Shown here: positions 11,691-21,889 of the stretch, piece after piece
How the letters are laid out: the number at the start of each line of letters is the position of its first letter
How positions within the stretch are numbered: the first letter of the stretch is position 1
The notes under the pieces: generated by a model
Seen by the model: the letters and a program-made list of their open reading frames with translations, nothing else
Told to the model about the DNA's origin: nothing
The model's database searches: none
Position numbers and translations under genes: made by a program
Assembly (NCBI RefSeq): GCF_029784135.1
Contig: NC_073746.1
Coordinates: forward strand, 74,504,042-74,568,041
Source of the DNA: Toxorhynchites rutilus septentrionalis
Taxonomy: Eukaryota > Arthropoda > Insecta > Diptera > Culicidae
Direction: 5' to 3'
Length of the DNA stretch: 64,000 nt

Positions 11691-11997
11691 CAAACCGATA
11701 TAGTGGTTCTCAGATTTTAGTGAAAAGTGGTAGTTTTGTTCCTTTTCGCAAATATGGGACCCCCAGTTTTTAATTTTTTTCTTTAGGATACCCATTCTCA
11801 TTTTAGGGGGTCCGAAAAATTAACAACGACATTTGAAAGAATGGATCGATTCAGATGATTAACATTTCACTTTAAAGCCAGTAAACTAACATATTAAAAA
11901 ATCAGAGAGGCACTTCTTCGTTTTTTGAGTTATAATTCTTCAAAGTTAACCGATGGACCGAAAAGTCAATTGATCATATAAATCGGTCCAATTTTTT

Positions 11998-12915
11998 ACG
12001 TAGGACTACGTCTTACATTAAGGGTGCCAAATCAGAAAACAGGTCACGTTTTTATGAAATAAAGTTAACGTTAATAACTATTTTTGCTGCGAACGGATTT
12101 TAACTGCATACCAATCGAATCGGAAATTTTCTAAGATTTGTTTGATATGCTATACATTACAATCCCGTAGTCTGTATATGGTTTAAATTGATGAAAATTG
12201 GATGCATTGCCATTTCTCCATACATTTGTTCTGTCCATTTGGGTGCATTCCCGAACAGAGCTGTCAATAACGAGCAACTTATTCAGTCGCTAGAACAGAA
12301 ACAGTTGGAGACGAATAAATCGTTGGATTTAAAGTCTCCGTAAATAAAGGAAAATAAGAAGAACAATAGAAACTGAAGAAAAATAGCGAAATAGCGAAAA
12401 GAGAATATTTGCTATGTAAGTAAGCTGTCGCTAGCGTTTAAGTATTGCATCTCCTTTGAAGAAAATTCTTAGAATCTTCCTGTGCCCGAAACAACAAAGG
12501 TCGCTTATTCTGCTCGTTTTGTGTTTTATGTTTCCCCTCGAACAGTGAACGCCAGCGAATATTTCATATAAAGTTTATCGCTGCAACTATGTGCATCTGT
12601 TAGACGCGTGTTTGATGCTTGTTGAATGGCGATGCACGGAAGATGCCTCTCGATAAATACTCAGTACAATGCGTGCATTGATATAAAGAAACAAATTGCG
12701 ACATATGACCAATTAGTGTATTGTTCTCGCAAAGGCAAAAAAGTATCGTTGCTTATCGAAATGATTTTACAAAACCACGCAAGTCATTAAACCTTTTCAG
12801 GGTCCCCGGAACTTTTTACTAAAGAGTTATATTTATAACTTTCGACGTATTCGCATATAATATCCGAAATTATAAACCAACAAATTTAAAGAAAAAAGAT
12901 TGCGTAGTCCTACAT
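11998..12915. mobile_element. TIR element (family A), ends GACGTAGTCCTAC-type
   Basis: The left end ACGTAGGACTACGTC (11998-12012) and right end GCGTAGTCCTACAT (12902-12915) form an inverted pair about 918 bp apart. The left half is the inverted family-A repeat shared with 5760-5946, 8506-8855 and 28816-29042. The right part carries a degenerate histone-type 3'-end signal (12789-12826). No transposase frame. Probably a non-autonomous DNA element. Confidence 0.65.
12789..12826 (+). promoter_or_regulatory. Degenerate histone mRNA 3'-end signal
   Basis: AAACCTTTTCAGGGTC (12789-12804) keeps the TTTC loop and the inner stem pairs of the histone stem-loop but has lost outer pairs. TAAAGAG follows at 12820-12826, the same spacing as in the perfect copy at 47666-47701. 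Read as a decayed homologue, not a working signal. Confidence 0.5.
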
Positions 12916-13019
12916 CCTAAGTGGTCGTGTCTCGAATACAACGCCTCGATTTTTTTACTGAACCGATTTATACGATCGACACATCAACTTGAAGCTAGTC
13001 TTTTTTGAAAAAAAGATTA

Positions 13020-14245
<1,226 letters not shown>

Positions 14246-14260
14246 CGTCCCCCCTTAGAC
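14246..14260 (-). promoter_or_regulatory. Polypurine tract for plus-strand priming
   Basis: Read on the minus strand, AAGGGGGGACG lies directly before the 3' LTR start AGTTAAAC. It is the purine run from which second-strand DNA synthesis would start. It also lies inside the env frame. Confidence 0.8.
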
Positions 14261-15804
14261 ATTGCTCGTCCCGAGCAATTTCCTGTTTTCGCAAAGCCAT
14301 AGTGTTTGAGGATAAGCAAAGCCAGGAGAACGAATGCGAGGATAATAAAGCCGCTGAGCGATACAAATCCGATCTTGTTTTTTAGGTCCATCGTTTCAAG
14401 GTGTTCCCGATTTTTCAGGTGCAGTTCTTGGATTTCTGTCATGTTGACGTTCCTCTCGATGGTTGAGATTTTTATTTGTCCTGGTAGTATTGGATTGATG
14501 ATTGGTTGATTAAACCAAAGTTCATAATTTTCGTGTAGTTCATTATTCACGAGCAAGGAGCAATTGTGAAACGTTACCATATGAATACCGGTTAACGTTC
14601 GGTTGCTGATACCGCAGGTGCTGTTGATGTTTACGTCTTGGTGAACGGCTACCACCAACAGTGTTCCTGGGGAGATTATTCGAATCTCGACTGCAGGTGA
14701 TTTCTCTGACGAAGGACATTGTCCGGGTTGTCCTTTCAAGAGTGATGCTTCACAAAGATGATCGCTTATGTCGACTAGTTGTCTCTTCTCGCATATTGTG
14801 ACCTTGTTGATCTCCTGACAAGCTGATGTGATGGCCAGAATTTGGTTTGTATTTTGGAAAACTACGTTGTGCATCAATTTGATCGACTGGTTGAATCGAG
14901 GTAAGGGTTCCAGGATTATCTTCTTGAAGGCGTTTGGGAGAAGTCGTGGAATGTTAACGCAGATGACTATCGATGATCTCCGATGCAGCACTGTTGTTGT
15001 AAGGTAACTACTGGCATCGTCCAAATTAGTGATTTCTATGCCCTGTTTGCTCATCTCCTGCATAATTGTTGTTTTCTCTCTAGTTGATAGAATCAATTGA
15101 TTTATAATGTTCACCTTTGCCAACATGATGGCGTATTCTATAGATTTCAAATTTTCCAAAAAGGAGTCTAATTGTAATGTTAACAATATTTTTTGATTTT
15201 CTGCTATTATTGAACCGTCTTGTTCGACAATTCTTCTAATAAAGTTTTCTTGATCTCTGATTTGTTTATTGATTAAATTGATTCGGTTTTCAAATTTTTC
15301 ATTAATTTTAATCTGCCGATTGTTTTGTTTTATAAAAATGTTTTCATTTTTCCTTAGTTTGTTTAAATCAGAATTGATTACTTTTAAATCTTCAGCGTCC
15401 AAGTTTCCAGTTATAAATTTGATTGCGCTCCCTAACATATCAATTGCTCTTCTTCTTCTGTTTCTCTTGGTATTTAGATTGTTATAAATGGATCTAATTT
15501 CGGTTACTTTTGTTTTGATAATATCAGAGAATTGGCTCGAGTTGTCCGGAATTTCGTTTACGATTTTTTCTATTATTGATAGTGATAATTCAAATTGAGC
15601 AAAATCAATAACGTGCAACAGTCTATCATGTCCGTCAATAATCCTTCCCTCCCCCCTTTGTAAAAGCAACGCTCCTGCGTTGTTGGTGATATCATGTATT
15701 TGGATGGAGGATGGTGTGGATAATGGAATTATAAGGATGGTTAGGATGGATAGGATTGATGGGATCCAGTGGAGTGCATTCATTCTTTTCGTCCCGTCGT
15801 GTGA

Positions 15805-15822
15805 TCTAAAAATAAAAATTTT
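15805..15822 (-). promoter_or_regulatory. Splice acceptor for env mRNA
   Basis: On the minus strand a pyrimidine-rich AATTTTTATTTTTAG ends at 15806 and the exon would begin ATCACACG at 15805, 22 nt before the env ATG. Partner donor is at 21218/21217. Errantivirus Env is known to be made from a spliced subgenomic RNA. Confidence 0.75.
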
Positions 15823-15876
15823 AGTTTATTAATATGCTTGTTTTATTCCTAAGAGTTAGTAAAAATTTTTAAGTGG

Positions 15877-16131
15877 TTAGAAGGTTAGAGGTGTAAGATG
15901 GTCGCATATTTCATCCATCAGTTTTACTAAGGAATCTGTTGATTCTTTGGCCATGTTGCTCTCCACGGCGGCTGCAGATGCAAGAACGAATAAACTCTCG
16001 CATATTCTTCGCCATGCCGCGGCTGCTTCTTTTTGATGTTGATACTGATGCTGAAATATAACGTTTTTGATGTTGTTTAGTTGTGCATAACACAAGCTAA
16101 ACGTTATTCGATCTTTGAGATGATGGTCCAT
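15877..16131 (-). CDS. Small ORF between pol and env (84 aa), possible accessory protein
   Basis: 84 codons starting MDHHLKDRITFSLCYAQL and ending before env. I do not recognise the protein. It looks helical, with a Gln/His-rich stretch (about 27-34), an Ala-rich stretch (about 36-40 and 51-55) and an acidic C-terminal half. It has two Cys and no membrane span or signal peptide. It starts 17 nt after the pol stop in a different frame from pol, and in the same frame as env, separated by stops. The ATG is one base after a strong splice acceptor, which argues for expression from its own spliced RNA. It may instead be an unused upstream frame or part of an alternative env exon. Confidence 0.5.
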   Translation of the reverse strand: MDHHLKDRITFSLCYAQLNNIKNVIFQHQYQHQKEAAAAWRRICESLFVLASAAAVESNMAKESTDSLVKLMDEICDHLTPLTF

Positions 16132-16148
16132 CCTGGAATGAGAAAGTT
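16132..16148 (-). promoter_or_regulatory. Splice acceptor directly upstream of the 84-codon ORF
   Basis: On the minus strand AACTTTCTCATTCCAG ends at 16133. The exon would start G then ATG of the small ORF. The pyrimidine tract and CAG are better than at the env acceptor. Confidence 0.65.
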
Positions 16149-16150
16149 CA

Positions 16151-19100
16151 TTAGATACGTTTAATGTTATCTTTATGTAATTCCCTATTATTATTGTCGA
16201 TAAAGGTTCTACCTCTATTTTCCGCGACAGTGATTGGGGAATACTTGGGTTTAGTTTTCTTTCTAATACCCTGAACTTTGTTGAAAGCTATCTGCTCTTC
16301 GGGGAGTTCTGGTGCAGGCTCTCTTTGTTTATTGTGATAGTTTAGGTTTTGTTGCTTTGACTTCTCATGAGCCAACATGACTTCGTCATATATTTTATCT
16401 CTTGCTTCAACCAAGAGTTCCATATTTAGAGGTCTTTCTTGATTACTTTTTAATCCATAGAAAGCTTCTCTGGGCTTCATTTTAATTGATGAATGAATAG
16501 TGTTGTTGTATTGTGTACACGCGATATTCAAAACTTCTTTCGTGCTCAAGTCCCTGTAATTGGGTTTGATGCACCTAAAAATTTCTCCGATAGTGGAGTG
16601 GAATCTTTCCACTAATCCATTGCTTTGGCTATGGTTTGGTGGAACGAAAAACATTTCCACGTTGAGGTCATGGAGGAGTCCTCGTACTTCAATTGCTCGT
16701 AGTGCCGGCTCATTGTCGCAAACTATGAGACGAGGGGTTCCAAATATTCTGAAGAATTTAGTCAGTCCCTTTCTTATATCGATAATATTTCGGGATTTAA
16801 TATGAATGAGTGTGCCATAACGGGAAAATTTGTCAATGGCGGAAAGGAAGTACAGTTTTTCTGCTATGAAGATGTCGACATGCACTATATCCAGTGGTCT
16901 TTCCGGGTTTGGAGTAGACCCTAGAGCAATTTTGTATGGATGTCGATCGTACTTATTTTTATTGCATGTTTCGCAGAGTTTAACGTATTCCTTTATTTTC
17001 GCTTTCATTCTTGGAAAATAAAAACGCTCCATTATCTGTTTGTGGTTTTCCCACATGCCTCTGTGAGAGCGGTCATGTGTCTGTTCCACAACTAAATTTT
17101 GTTCCTCTACTGTTTTGAGGTCAATCAAAAGTTTTTGCGAGAGGCAAACTTTGAAAGGTTTCGCTCTGCTAAAATGGTTTTTGTAGGTTATTTGGATGGT
17201 ATTCATGACATTTTCAGGACAGTAGATGCAGTTAATCCTTTTGGGATCCATGTATTCCTTGAAAATCCGAAAAATAATAGGCATACCGAAGATGAGTCTA
17301 GTGATCGTTCTTCGGTACACTCTAGGGAATATTTCTTCATAATTGTCTTGAGCATCTGGTCCAATTTTCATGACAATTTGATTATAGAATGAATTGACCG
17401 GTGATTCTGTGCATTTTATAAGATCCGAGTCGTCCGTGTCGGCCGAATGTACAGTTTGATAATCAGACGACGTATTTTCATCATCCGAGTCGGTAGCAGA
17501 AGATGCTTCGGTATCAGGTGATGTGCTTTCAATCATATTGAGTTCGTTACGAACTCTAGAGAGGCTATCCGCCACTACGTTCTGTTTTCCAGGACGATAG
17601 CGGATTTCATAGTCGAATTCTCCGAGTGATAAACGCCAATGCACAAGTCTATTATTGGAGTCTTTCAAATTAAGCCCGTAGGTAAGGGGTTTGTGGTCCG
17701 TGTATAGGACAAATTTCCTTCCGTAAAGATAGGGGCGGAAGTACTTACAAGCCCATACTACAGCTAATAGTTCTTTCTCTATTGCTGAGTATTTTTCTTC
17801 GGACTTATTCAAGGTTCTGGATGCGAAAGCTATCGGCTTATCACTTCCGATTGTTCCTTGTGACAGTACAGCGCCAACAGCAAAATTGGAGGCGTCTGTG
17901 GTCAAAATGAATTGTCTTGAGAAGTCAGGGTACTGCAAAATATTGCTACTAGAGATAATGCCTTTGCATTGTTTGAAAGCATCAATAAACTCTTTCGAGT
18001 GATTAATGCTTTCCCCTTTTCTTAAAGCATTTGTCAGTGGCTTAGCAATTTTCGCGAAGTCCCTTATGAATTTGCGGTAATATCCTAGGATTCCTAGGAA
18101 GCCGCGTAGTTCCTTCTCATTTGAGGGTAATGGCCATTCTTTGATAATTTGGATTTTATCCGGATTCGGTTTGACACCATCTGGAGTGACAATGTGGCCT
18201 AAGAAGGCAACTTCCTTTTGCAGGAATTCGCTCTTGTCCAACTGTATCTTCAGATTATGTCTTTCCAAAGTACTGAATATTTTCGTCAAATTATCAATAT
18301 GTTCCGTCAGACTGGTTGAAAACACTATAATATCATCCATGTACACAAGACAGGTGATACCAATGTGTTCTCTCAACACATTGTCCATAACGCGCTGAAA
18401 CGTTGATGGTGCGTTCTTTAGCCCGAAAGGCATTCTCAAAAATTCATAGTGCCCGTTCTCGACACTAAAAGCAGTTTTGGGAATGTCCTTTTCGTCAACC
18501 TCGACCTGGTGAAATCCAGATGCGAGATCTAGCGTAGTGAAGTACATGCAACGTCCCAGTTTGTCAAGGATATCCGTAATGTTGGGAATGGGATAACGAT
18601 CGTCTATCGTCTTCTCATTCAACTTACGGTAATCTATTACCAATCGCCACTTTCTCTTGCCGGTTGCGTCCAGTTTCTTTGGCACAATCCAGACAGGAGA
18701 AGTCCAAGGGCTATTGGATTGACGGATTATTCTTTGGTCCAGTAGTTCCGAAATCTGTCGCTTGACTTCCTCTCTGTGGCAGAAAGGGTAACGATATGAT
18801 TTCGTATGAATGGGCATTTCATCCTTCGTTTTGATAGTGTGTTTAATAGCACTAGTGAACGAAAGCTTTTGCCCCTTTGTAAAAAATATCTCACTGTGTT
18901 TAGAGATAACCTTCAAGAGTTTCTCCCTTTCGTCAGCATTGAGGTGGTCAATCCTCAGCTGATCGTAAAGAGATCTCTTTAGGCTTTGATTATCATAGAG
19001 GAAATTATCGGGTGTACCGATTTCAAAGTTATTTACTTCTAGTTCGAGAATATTGGAGGGTAGATTAATTTTACATGACTTGTTGGAATTGTTAGTGACG

Positions 19101-19669
19101 TACACTTGGGTGTATCCGTTTTTCGCTGTGTACAGACCGGAATGAATAAAGACGTTCGAAGTAATTTTTATGTCTTCTTCTAAATAGAAATCTCCAGTTG
19201 CGTTCGAGGAAAGGTTCACTGGTTTATTTTCGTGTGCGTTCAAATACAACGGCTTTGAGTCCGGGTATTTGCGCTTCATAGGAATAACACCGTTTGGGAA
19301 TTTTAACTCATTGTTGGAAGTGATTATGTCAGCGTTTAGGGTTTTTAAAGATTCATAGCCTATTAGGCCATCGAAAAAAGGGTGGAAGTCGAAGATAAGA
19401 AACATTTGCTTTGAAGTGCCTGCGATTTGTGGAAATGGATTCAATTCTACAAATCTGTCAATGACATGAGAACCACTAACATTTCTCACGGTTGTTGGAT
19501 TTGTTAACCTACAGTTTTCAAAATTTACATGCTGTTTAGCCAAATAGTTTCGATTACTTCCTGAATCAATGAGGAAATTCAACTCTCCTTTATTTGTTCG
19601 AAGAGTGATATAGGGTATGAAATTGTTTATGTCGTCGGCCGATGAGTTTCGGCTGTATGAAAATTTAAG
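16151..19669 (-). CDS. pol: Pol polyprotein: protease, RT, RNase H, integrase
   Basis: The frame opens after a TGA at 19670-19672 and is reached by -1 frameshifting from gag. Numbered from the TTG codon at 19582: protease LIDSGS 4-9; RT with LDLASGF 351-357 and YMDD 414-417; RNase H with D563, E604, D629 and D672; integrase zinc finger H836, H840, C870, C873; integrase catalytic D903, D956, E992 with 35 residues between the last two. The C-terminal stretch has no obvious chromodomain. The codon at 19582 is not an initiator; no in-frame ATG is needed. All catalytic residues are present and there is no internal stop, so the protein looks functional. It performs polyprotein cleavage, reverse transcription and integration. 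Confidence 0.96.
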   Translation of the reverse strand, partial: LKFSYSRNSSADDINNFIPYITLRTNKGELNFLIDSGSNRNYLAKQHVNFENCRLTNPTTVRNVSGSHVIDRFVELNPFPQIAGTSKQMFLIFDFHPFFDGLIGYESLKTLNADIITSNNELKFPNGVIPMKRKYPDSKPLYLNAHENKPVNLSSNATGDFYLEEDIKITSNVFIHSGLYTAKNGYTQVYVTNNSNKSCKINLPSNILELEVNNFEIGTPDNFLYDNQSLKRSLYDQLRIDHLNADEREKLLKVISKHSEIFFTKGQKLSFTSAIKHTIKTKDEMPIHTKSYRYPFCHREEVKRQISELLDQRIIRQSNSPWTSPVWIVPKKLDATGKRKWRLVIDYRKLNEKTIDDRYPIPNITDILDKLGRCMYFTTLDLASGFHQVEVDEKDIPKTAFSVENGHYEFLRMPFGLKNAPSTFQRVMDNVLREHIGITCLVYMDDIIVFSTSLTEHIDNLTKIFSTLERHNLKIQLDKSEFLQKEVAFLGHIVTPDGVKPNPDKIQIIKEWPLPSNEKELRGFLGILGYYRKFIRDFAKIAKPLTNALRKGESINHSKEFIDAFKQCKGIISSSNILQYPDFSRQFILTTDASNFAVGAVLSQGTIGSDKPIAFASRTLNKSEEKYSAIEKELLAVVWACKYFRPYLYGRKFVLYTDHKPLTYGLNLKDSNNRLVHWRLSLGEFDYEIRYRPGKQNVVADSLSRVRNELNMIESTSPDTEASSATDSDDENTSSDYQTVHSADTDDSDLIKCTESPVNSFYNQIVMKIGPDAQDNYEEIFPRVYRRTITRLIFGMPIIFRIFKEYMDPKRINCIYCPENVMNTIQITYKNHFSRAKPFKVCLSQKLLIDLKTVEEQNLVVEQTHDRSHRGMWENHKQIMERFYFPRMKAKIKEYVKLCETCNKNKYDRHPYKIALGSTPNPERPLDIVHVDIFIAEKLYFLSAIDKFSRYGTLIHIKSRNIIDIRKGLTKFFRIFGTPRLIVCDNEPALRAIEVRGLLHDLNVEMFFVPPNHSQSNGLVERFHSTIGEIFRCIKPNYRDLSTKEVLNIACTQYNNTIHSSIKMKPREAFYGLKSNQERPLNMELLVEARDKIYDEVMLAHEKSKQQNLNYHNKQREPAPELPEEQIAFNKVQGIRKKTKPKYSPITVAENRGRTFIDNNNRELHKDNIKRI

Positions 19670-21075
19670 TCATCGATCGTTAACTTATTTATCTGGTTTG
19701 TGACAGTATCTGTTGTAGGAACATTTTCGGTTGCTGGTGGTTCCAGCTCTTTCGCGTGATCATCCGACTCATTTGTCGTTTGATGTTCATAATAGTTATA
19801 GAAATCAGACTCATCGTAATAGTCATGATAGTCATAATACGGGTAGTAATAATCTTCCGGTGAGGGGTAAAAGTTCTGATTGTAGCCGCATGCTTCCTCT
19901 TGCATGTGGAAGTTGGGCCTATTAATGTAATTGATTCGATGCGATTTAACGGAGGGAGACTGGCGAGCGGTGTCATTTGGGTGTGCCATTTTCGGTGGAA
20001 AATTATTCCTACTTGTTACGAAAGGTGGAGGCTTAAATTGCTGGGAATATGGTCTTTGATTGGGATGGAACGGTGGTTTATGATTGGGGTAGAATTGGGG
20101 CCTTGGATTAGGGTTCGGTTGGAACGGCGGTCTGTTAAATTGTGGTTGTGTGTTAAATTGTGGCTGGTATCTATGGATTGGTCTTGGCGGTGGAAATGGC
20201 GGTTTTATTGGAACTTGTGGTTTGGGGATGGCTCCAGTCAAGGGATTGTGGGTTTTAAAAGGATTTCTCGTATATTGGTAATTCTTTTCCTCAAGACAAA
20301 GTCTGAGGGCTTCTTTAAGAGTTTTTGGAGATTGTGCTCTTATTATCGGTCCTATGGGCTCCTTTAGCCCTGCCACAAACACTCTCAGGCCTATATCTTG
20401 ATAGTATTGTTGTTTCGCGACTTTCACAGCCACGTTTGTTTCATTCAAATGCATTTGATTAACTAGGAGTGCAATGATATTCGAAACTTTGCCATAGAAT
20501 TCCTCTATGTCATTCGTTTGAACAAGCTTGAATAGGTCTCTCGTCAGAGAGACTTCATCTCGCTTGTCGTTGAAATGTGTTATGAGACAGGTTTTTATTT
20601 CGTCCCACGCAAGTTCCGAGCCGTACAATTCTACTACGGTGTCGGCTTCCCCTATAATTTTAGTACGGATGACTTGCATCCATACTTTATAAATTGGTGA
20701 ATGTTTGACGACATCCAGTAATGGTAGGATGCCATCCACAGTTTTGATAAACTGGTGTAGTTTGATGGGATTTCCATCAAAACTTTGTAAATCCCGCAGA
20801 ACTGAAGGTGTCTGTAAATTTTTTAATACCTTTTCAATAGGGGTTTCCTGTGTTTGGGGCGTGCCCCTATTGTAGGATCTTTGCAACTGTGTTGCAATGT
20901 CTTGAATGTCATGTTGCAAGGCATTGATTTGCTCTTGCCAATGATTTCCTGAAAGATTATTTCTTCTTTCATTCCCAGCTCCGAGTTCCTCGATGGAGTT
21001 CGAAGCTACTTCTGCAGATAACACGTCTTGCTCCTCCAGCAATGCGGAGAGCCGTTGACTGCGTGTTTCTGGCAT
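19627..21075 (-). CDS. gag: Gag structural protein
   Basis: 482 codons from ATG, starting MPETRSQRLSALLEEQ. The N-terminal third is charged and helical. Residues about 90-270 form the retrotransposon Gag/capsid-like region (FDGNPIKLHQFI, DTVVELYGSELAWDEIKTCL). Next comes a Pro/Gln/Asn-rich segment (about 285-385), then a Tyr/Asp-rich segment with repeated YYYP and YDYHDYYDE. There is no CCHC zinc knuckle, as is usual for gypsy-type Gag. It would assemble the particle and bind genomic RNA. The stop at 19627 is read around by the -1 slip to make Gag-Pol. Confidence 0.92.
   Translation of the reverse strand: MPETRSQRLSALLEEQDVLSAEVASNSIEELGAGNERRNNLSGNHWQEQINALQHDIQDIATQLQRSYNRGTPQTQETPIEKVLKNLQTPSVLRDLQSFDGNPIKLHQFIKTVDGILPLLDVVKHSPIYKVWMQVIRTKIIGEADTVVELYGSELAWDEIKTCLITHFNDKRDEVSLTRDLFKLVQTNDIEEFYGKVSNIIALLVNQMHLNETNVAVKVAKQQYYQDIGLRVFVAGLKEPIGPIIRAQSPKTLKEALRLCLEEKNYQYTRNPFKTHNPLTGAIPKPQVPIKPPFPPPRPIHRYQPQFNTQPQFNRPPFQPNPNPRPQFYPNHKPPFHPNQRPYSQQFKPPPFVTSRNNFPPKMAHPNDTARQSPSVKSHRINYINRPNFHMQEEACGYNQNFYPSPEDYYYPYYDYHDYYDESDFYNYYEHQTTNESDDHAKELEPPATENVPTTDTVTNQINKLTIDDLNFHTAETHRPTT
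19641..19666 (-). promoter_or_regulatory. -1 ribosomal frameshift signal (slippery site plus stem-loop)
   Basis: Heptamer A AAT TTT at 19666-19660 is in the gag frame (X XXY YYZ). After a 6-nt spacer (CATACA) comes GCCGA-AACTCA-TCGGC, a 5-bp stem with a 6-nt loop. The pol frame is closed just upstream by TGA at 19672-19670, and gag stops at 19627. The overlap is therefore short and the slip must occur here. Confidence 0.85.
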
Positions 21076-21207
21076 TATATAAGCACTATTTTAAATTAGC
21101 TATTGTTTTTAAAAATTATTGTTTCACTTGTTAATAGTTAATGTTGTAAATAGTTGATACAAAATATTCTTTCTGTTTTTATTTTTTTTTAAAAAAAAAA
21201 GGTGTAA

Positions 21208-21224
21208 AATTACTCACCTTTGAA
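21208..21224 (-). promoter_or_regulatory. Splice donor in the errantivirus leader
   Basis: TTCAAAG/GTGAGTAATTT on the minus strand is a near-consensus donor, with GT at 21217-21216. It lies in the untranslated leader about 140 nt before the gag ATG. Spliced RNAs would remove gag-pol and use the start codons after the acceptors at 16133 or 15806. Confidence 0.75.
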
Positions 21225-21328
21225 CTCGAGTACAGCTACAGTAATTCACTTCACGATTATGTCTAATTCACTAATTTATTACGTCTGATTCACTTATTTA
21301 TATTTTAGGTTACTATTTTTGTTGGTTG

Positions 21329-21400
21329 CGATATTCACTCGCGTTTTTGGTTCGCGGTTTTTAGGAGGATTACGCACTATTCCTACGATATTCACTCGCG
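21329..21400 (-). repeat. Direct repeat in errantivirus leader
   Basis: CGCGAGTGAATATCG (minus strand) occurs exactly at 21386-21400 and 21329-21343. Duplicated leader motifs in gypsy-type elements can be protein-binding or packaging sites; no function can be assigned here. Confidence 0.8.
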
Positions 21401-21435
21401 GAAGCTATCAAAGCTGACGTTAAACACTTCTAAAA

Positions 21436-21454
21436 ATCCGCGCCGACTGCGCCA
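21436..21454 (-). promoter_or_regulatory. Primer binding site matching tRNA-Ser 3' end
   Basis: Directly after the 5' LTR, on the minus strand: TGGCGCAGTCGG, with its first T being the last LTR base. It is complementary to CCGACTGCGCCA, the 3' end of insect tRNA-Ser as I recall it. The following bases (CGCGGATT) match less well. Primes minus-strand cDNA. Confidence 0.8.
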
Positions 21455-21811
21455 CTTACATTTCTTAACACTAAGGAGGTCTTTTTAAAAAATTTTAAAT
21501 ACAACTGCACTACTTGACGATCAGAACTCGAATGATTTTATTATTACAGCTAAAGACCTAACTGTCCTGCCTTTTTCCCTAAAACTGCTAACCTAGCGCC
21601 TAGCGATGATCCGATTACATTCTCCGTGCTGGTGCTGTCATCGGATGCCGCCGCATTCCTGTGGTTGCAGATAGTGTCCAGGCTGAATGCTGCTGACTCG
21701 GCTGTCTGGGTGTCATCGTGATGTTCTGCTGATGCGTGAGGGCCAACGGTTGACGGCATCGGGGTGGCTCCGTCTATAATTGATGTCGCTGGGGTGGTTC
21801 CATGTTTAACT
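21454..21811 (-). repeat. 5' LTR of errantivirus
   Basis: 358 bp; AGTTA start and GTAAGT end on the minus strand. No difference from the 3' LTR found by direct reading. No clear TATA box. A TCATT initiator-like motif follows the AATAAA. It also contains the LTR-coded env tail as a silent duplicate frame (21550 to about 21811). Confidence 0.95.
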
Positions 21812-21828
21812 TATATATATATATATTG

Positions 21829-21889
21829 AGTAAATTTCCTACTATGATTTGTTCATCTATTGTGAACAAATCATAGTAGGAAATTTACT
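21829..21889. repeat. Perfect hairpin, 27-bp arms, 7-nt loop
   Basis: AGTAAATTTCCTACTATG... at 21829-21855 is the exact reverse complement of 21863-21889, with loop TCTATTG. It lies just outside the 5' LTR, in the older repeat the errantivirus entered. Confidence 0.95.

Noticed and set aside
16560..20367. Plus-strand frames inside pol and gag (up to 155 codons)
   Set aside because: They are antisense shadows of the real minus-strand genes, with no supporting motifs.
21550..21759. 69-codon minus frame in the 5' LTR
   Set aside because: It is the LTR duplicate of the env tail and has no promoter or start of its own.
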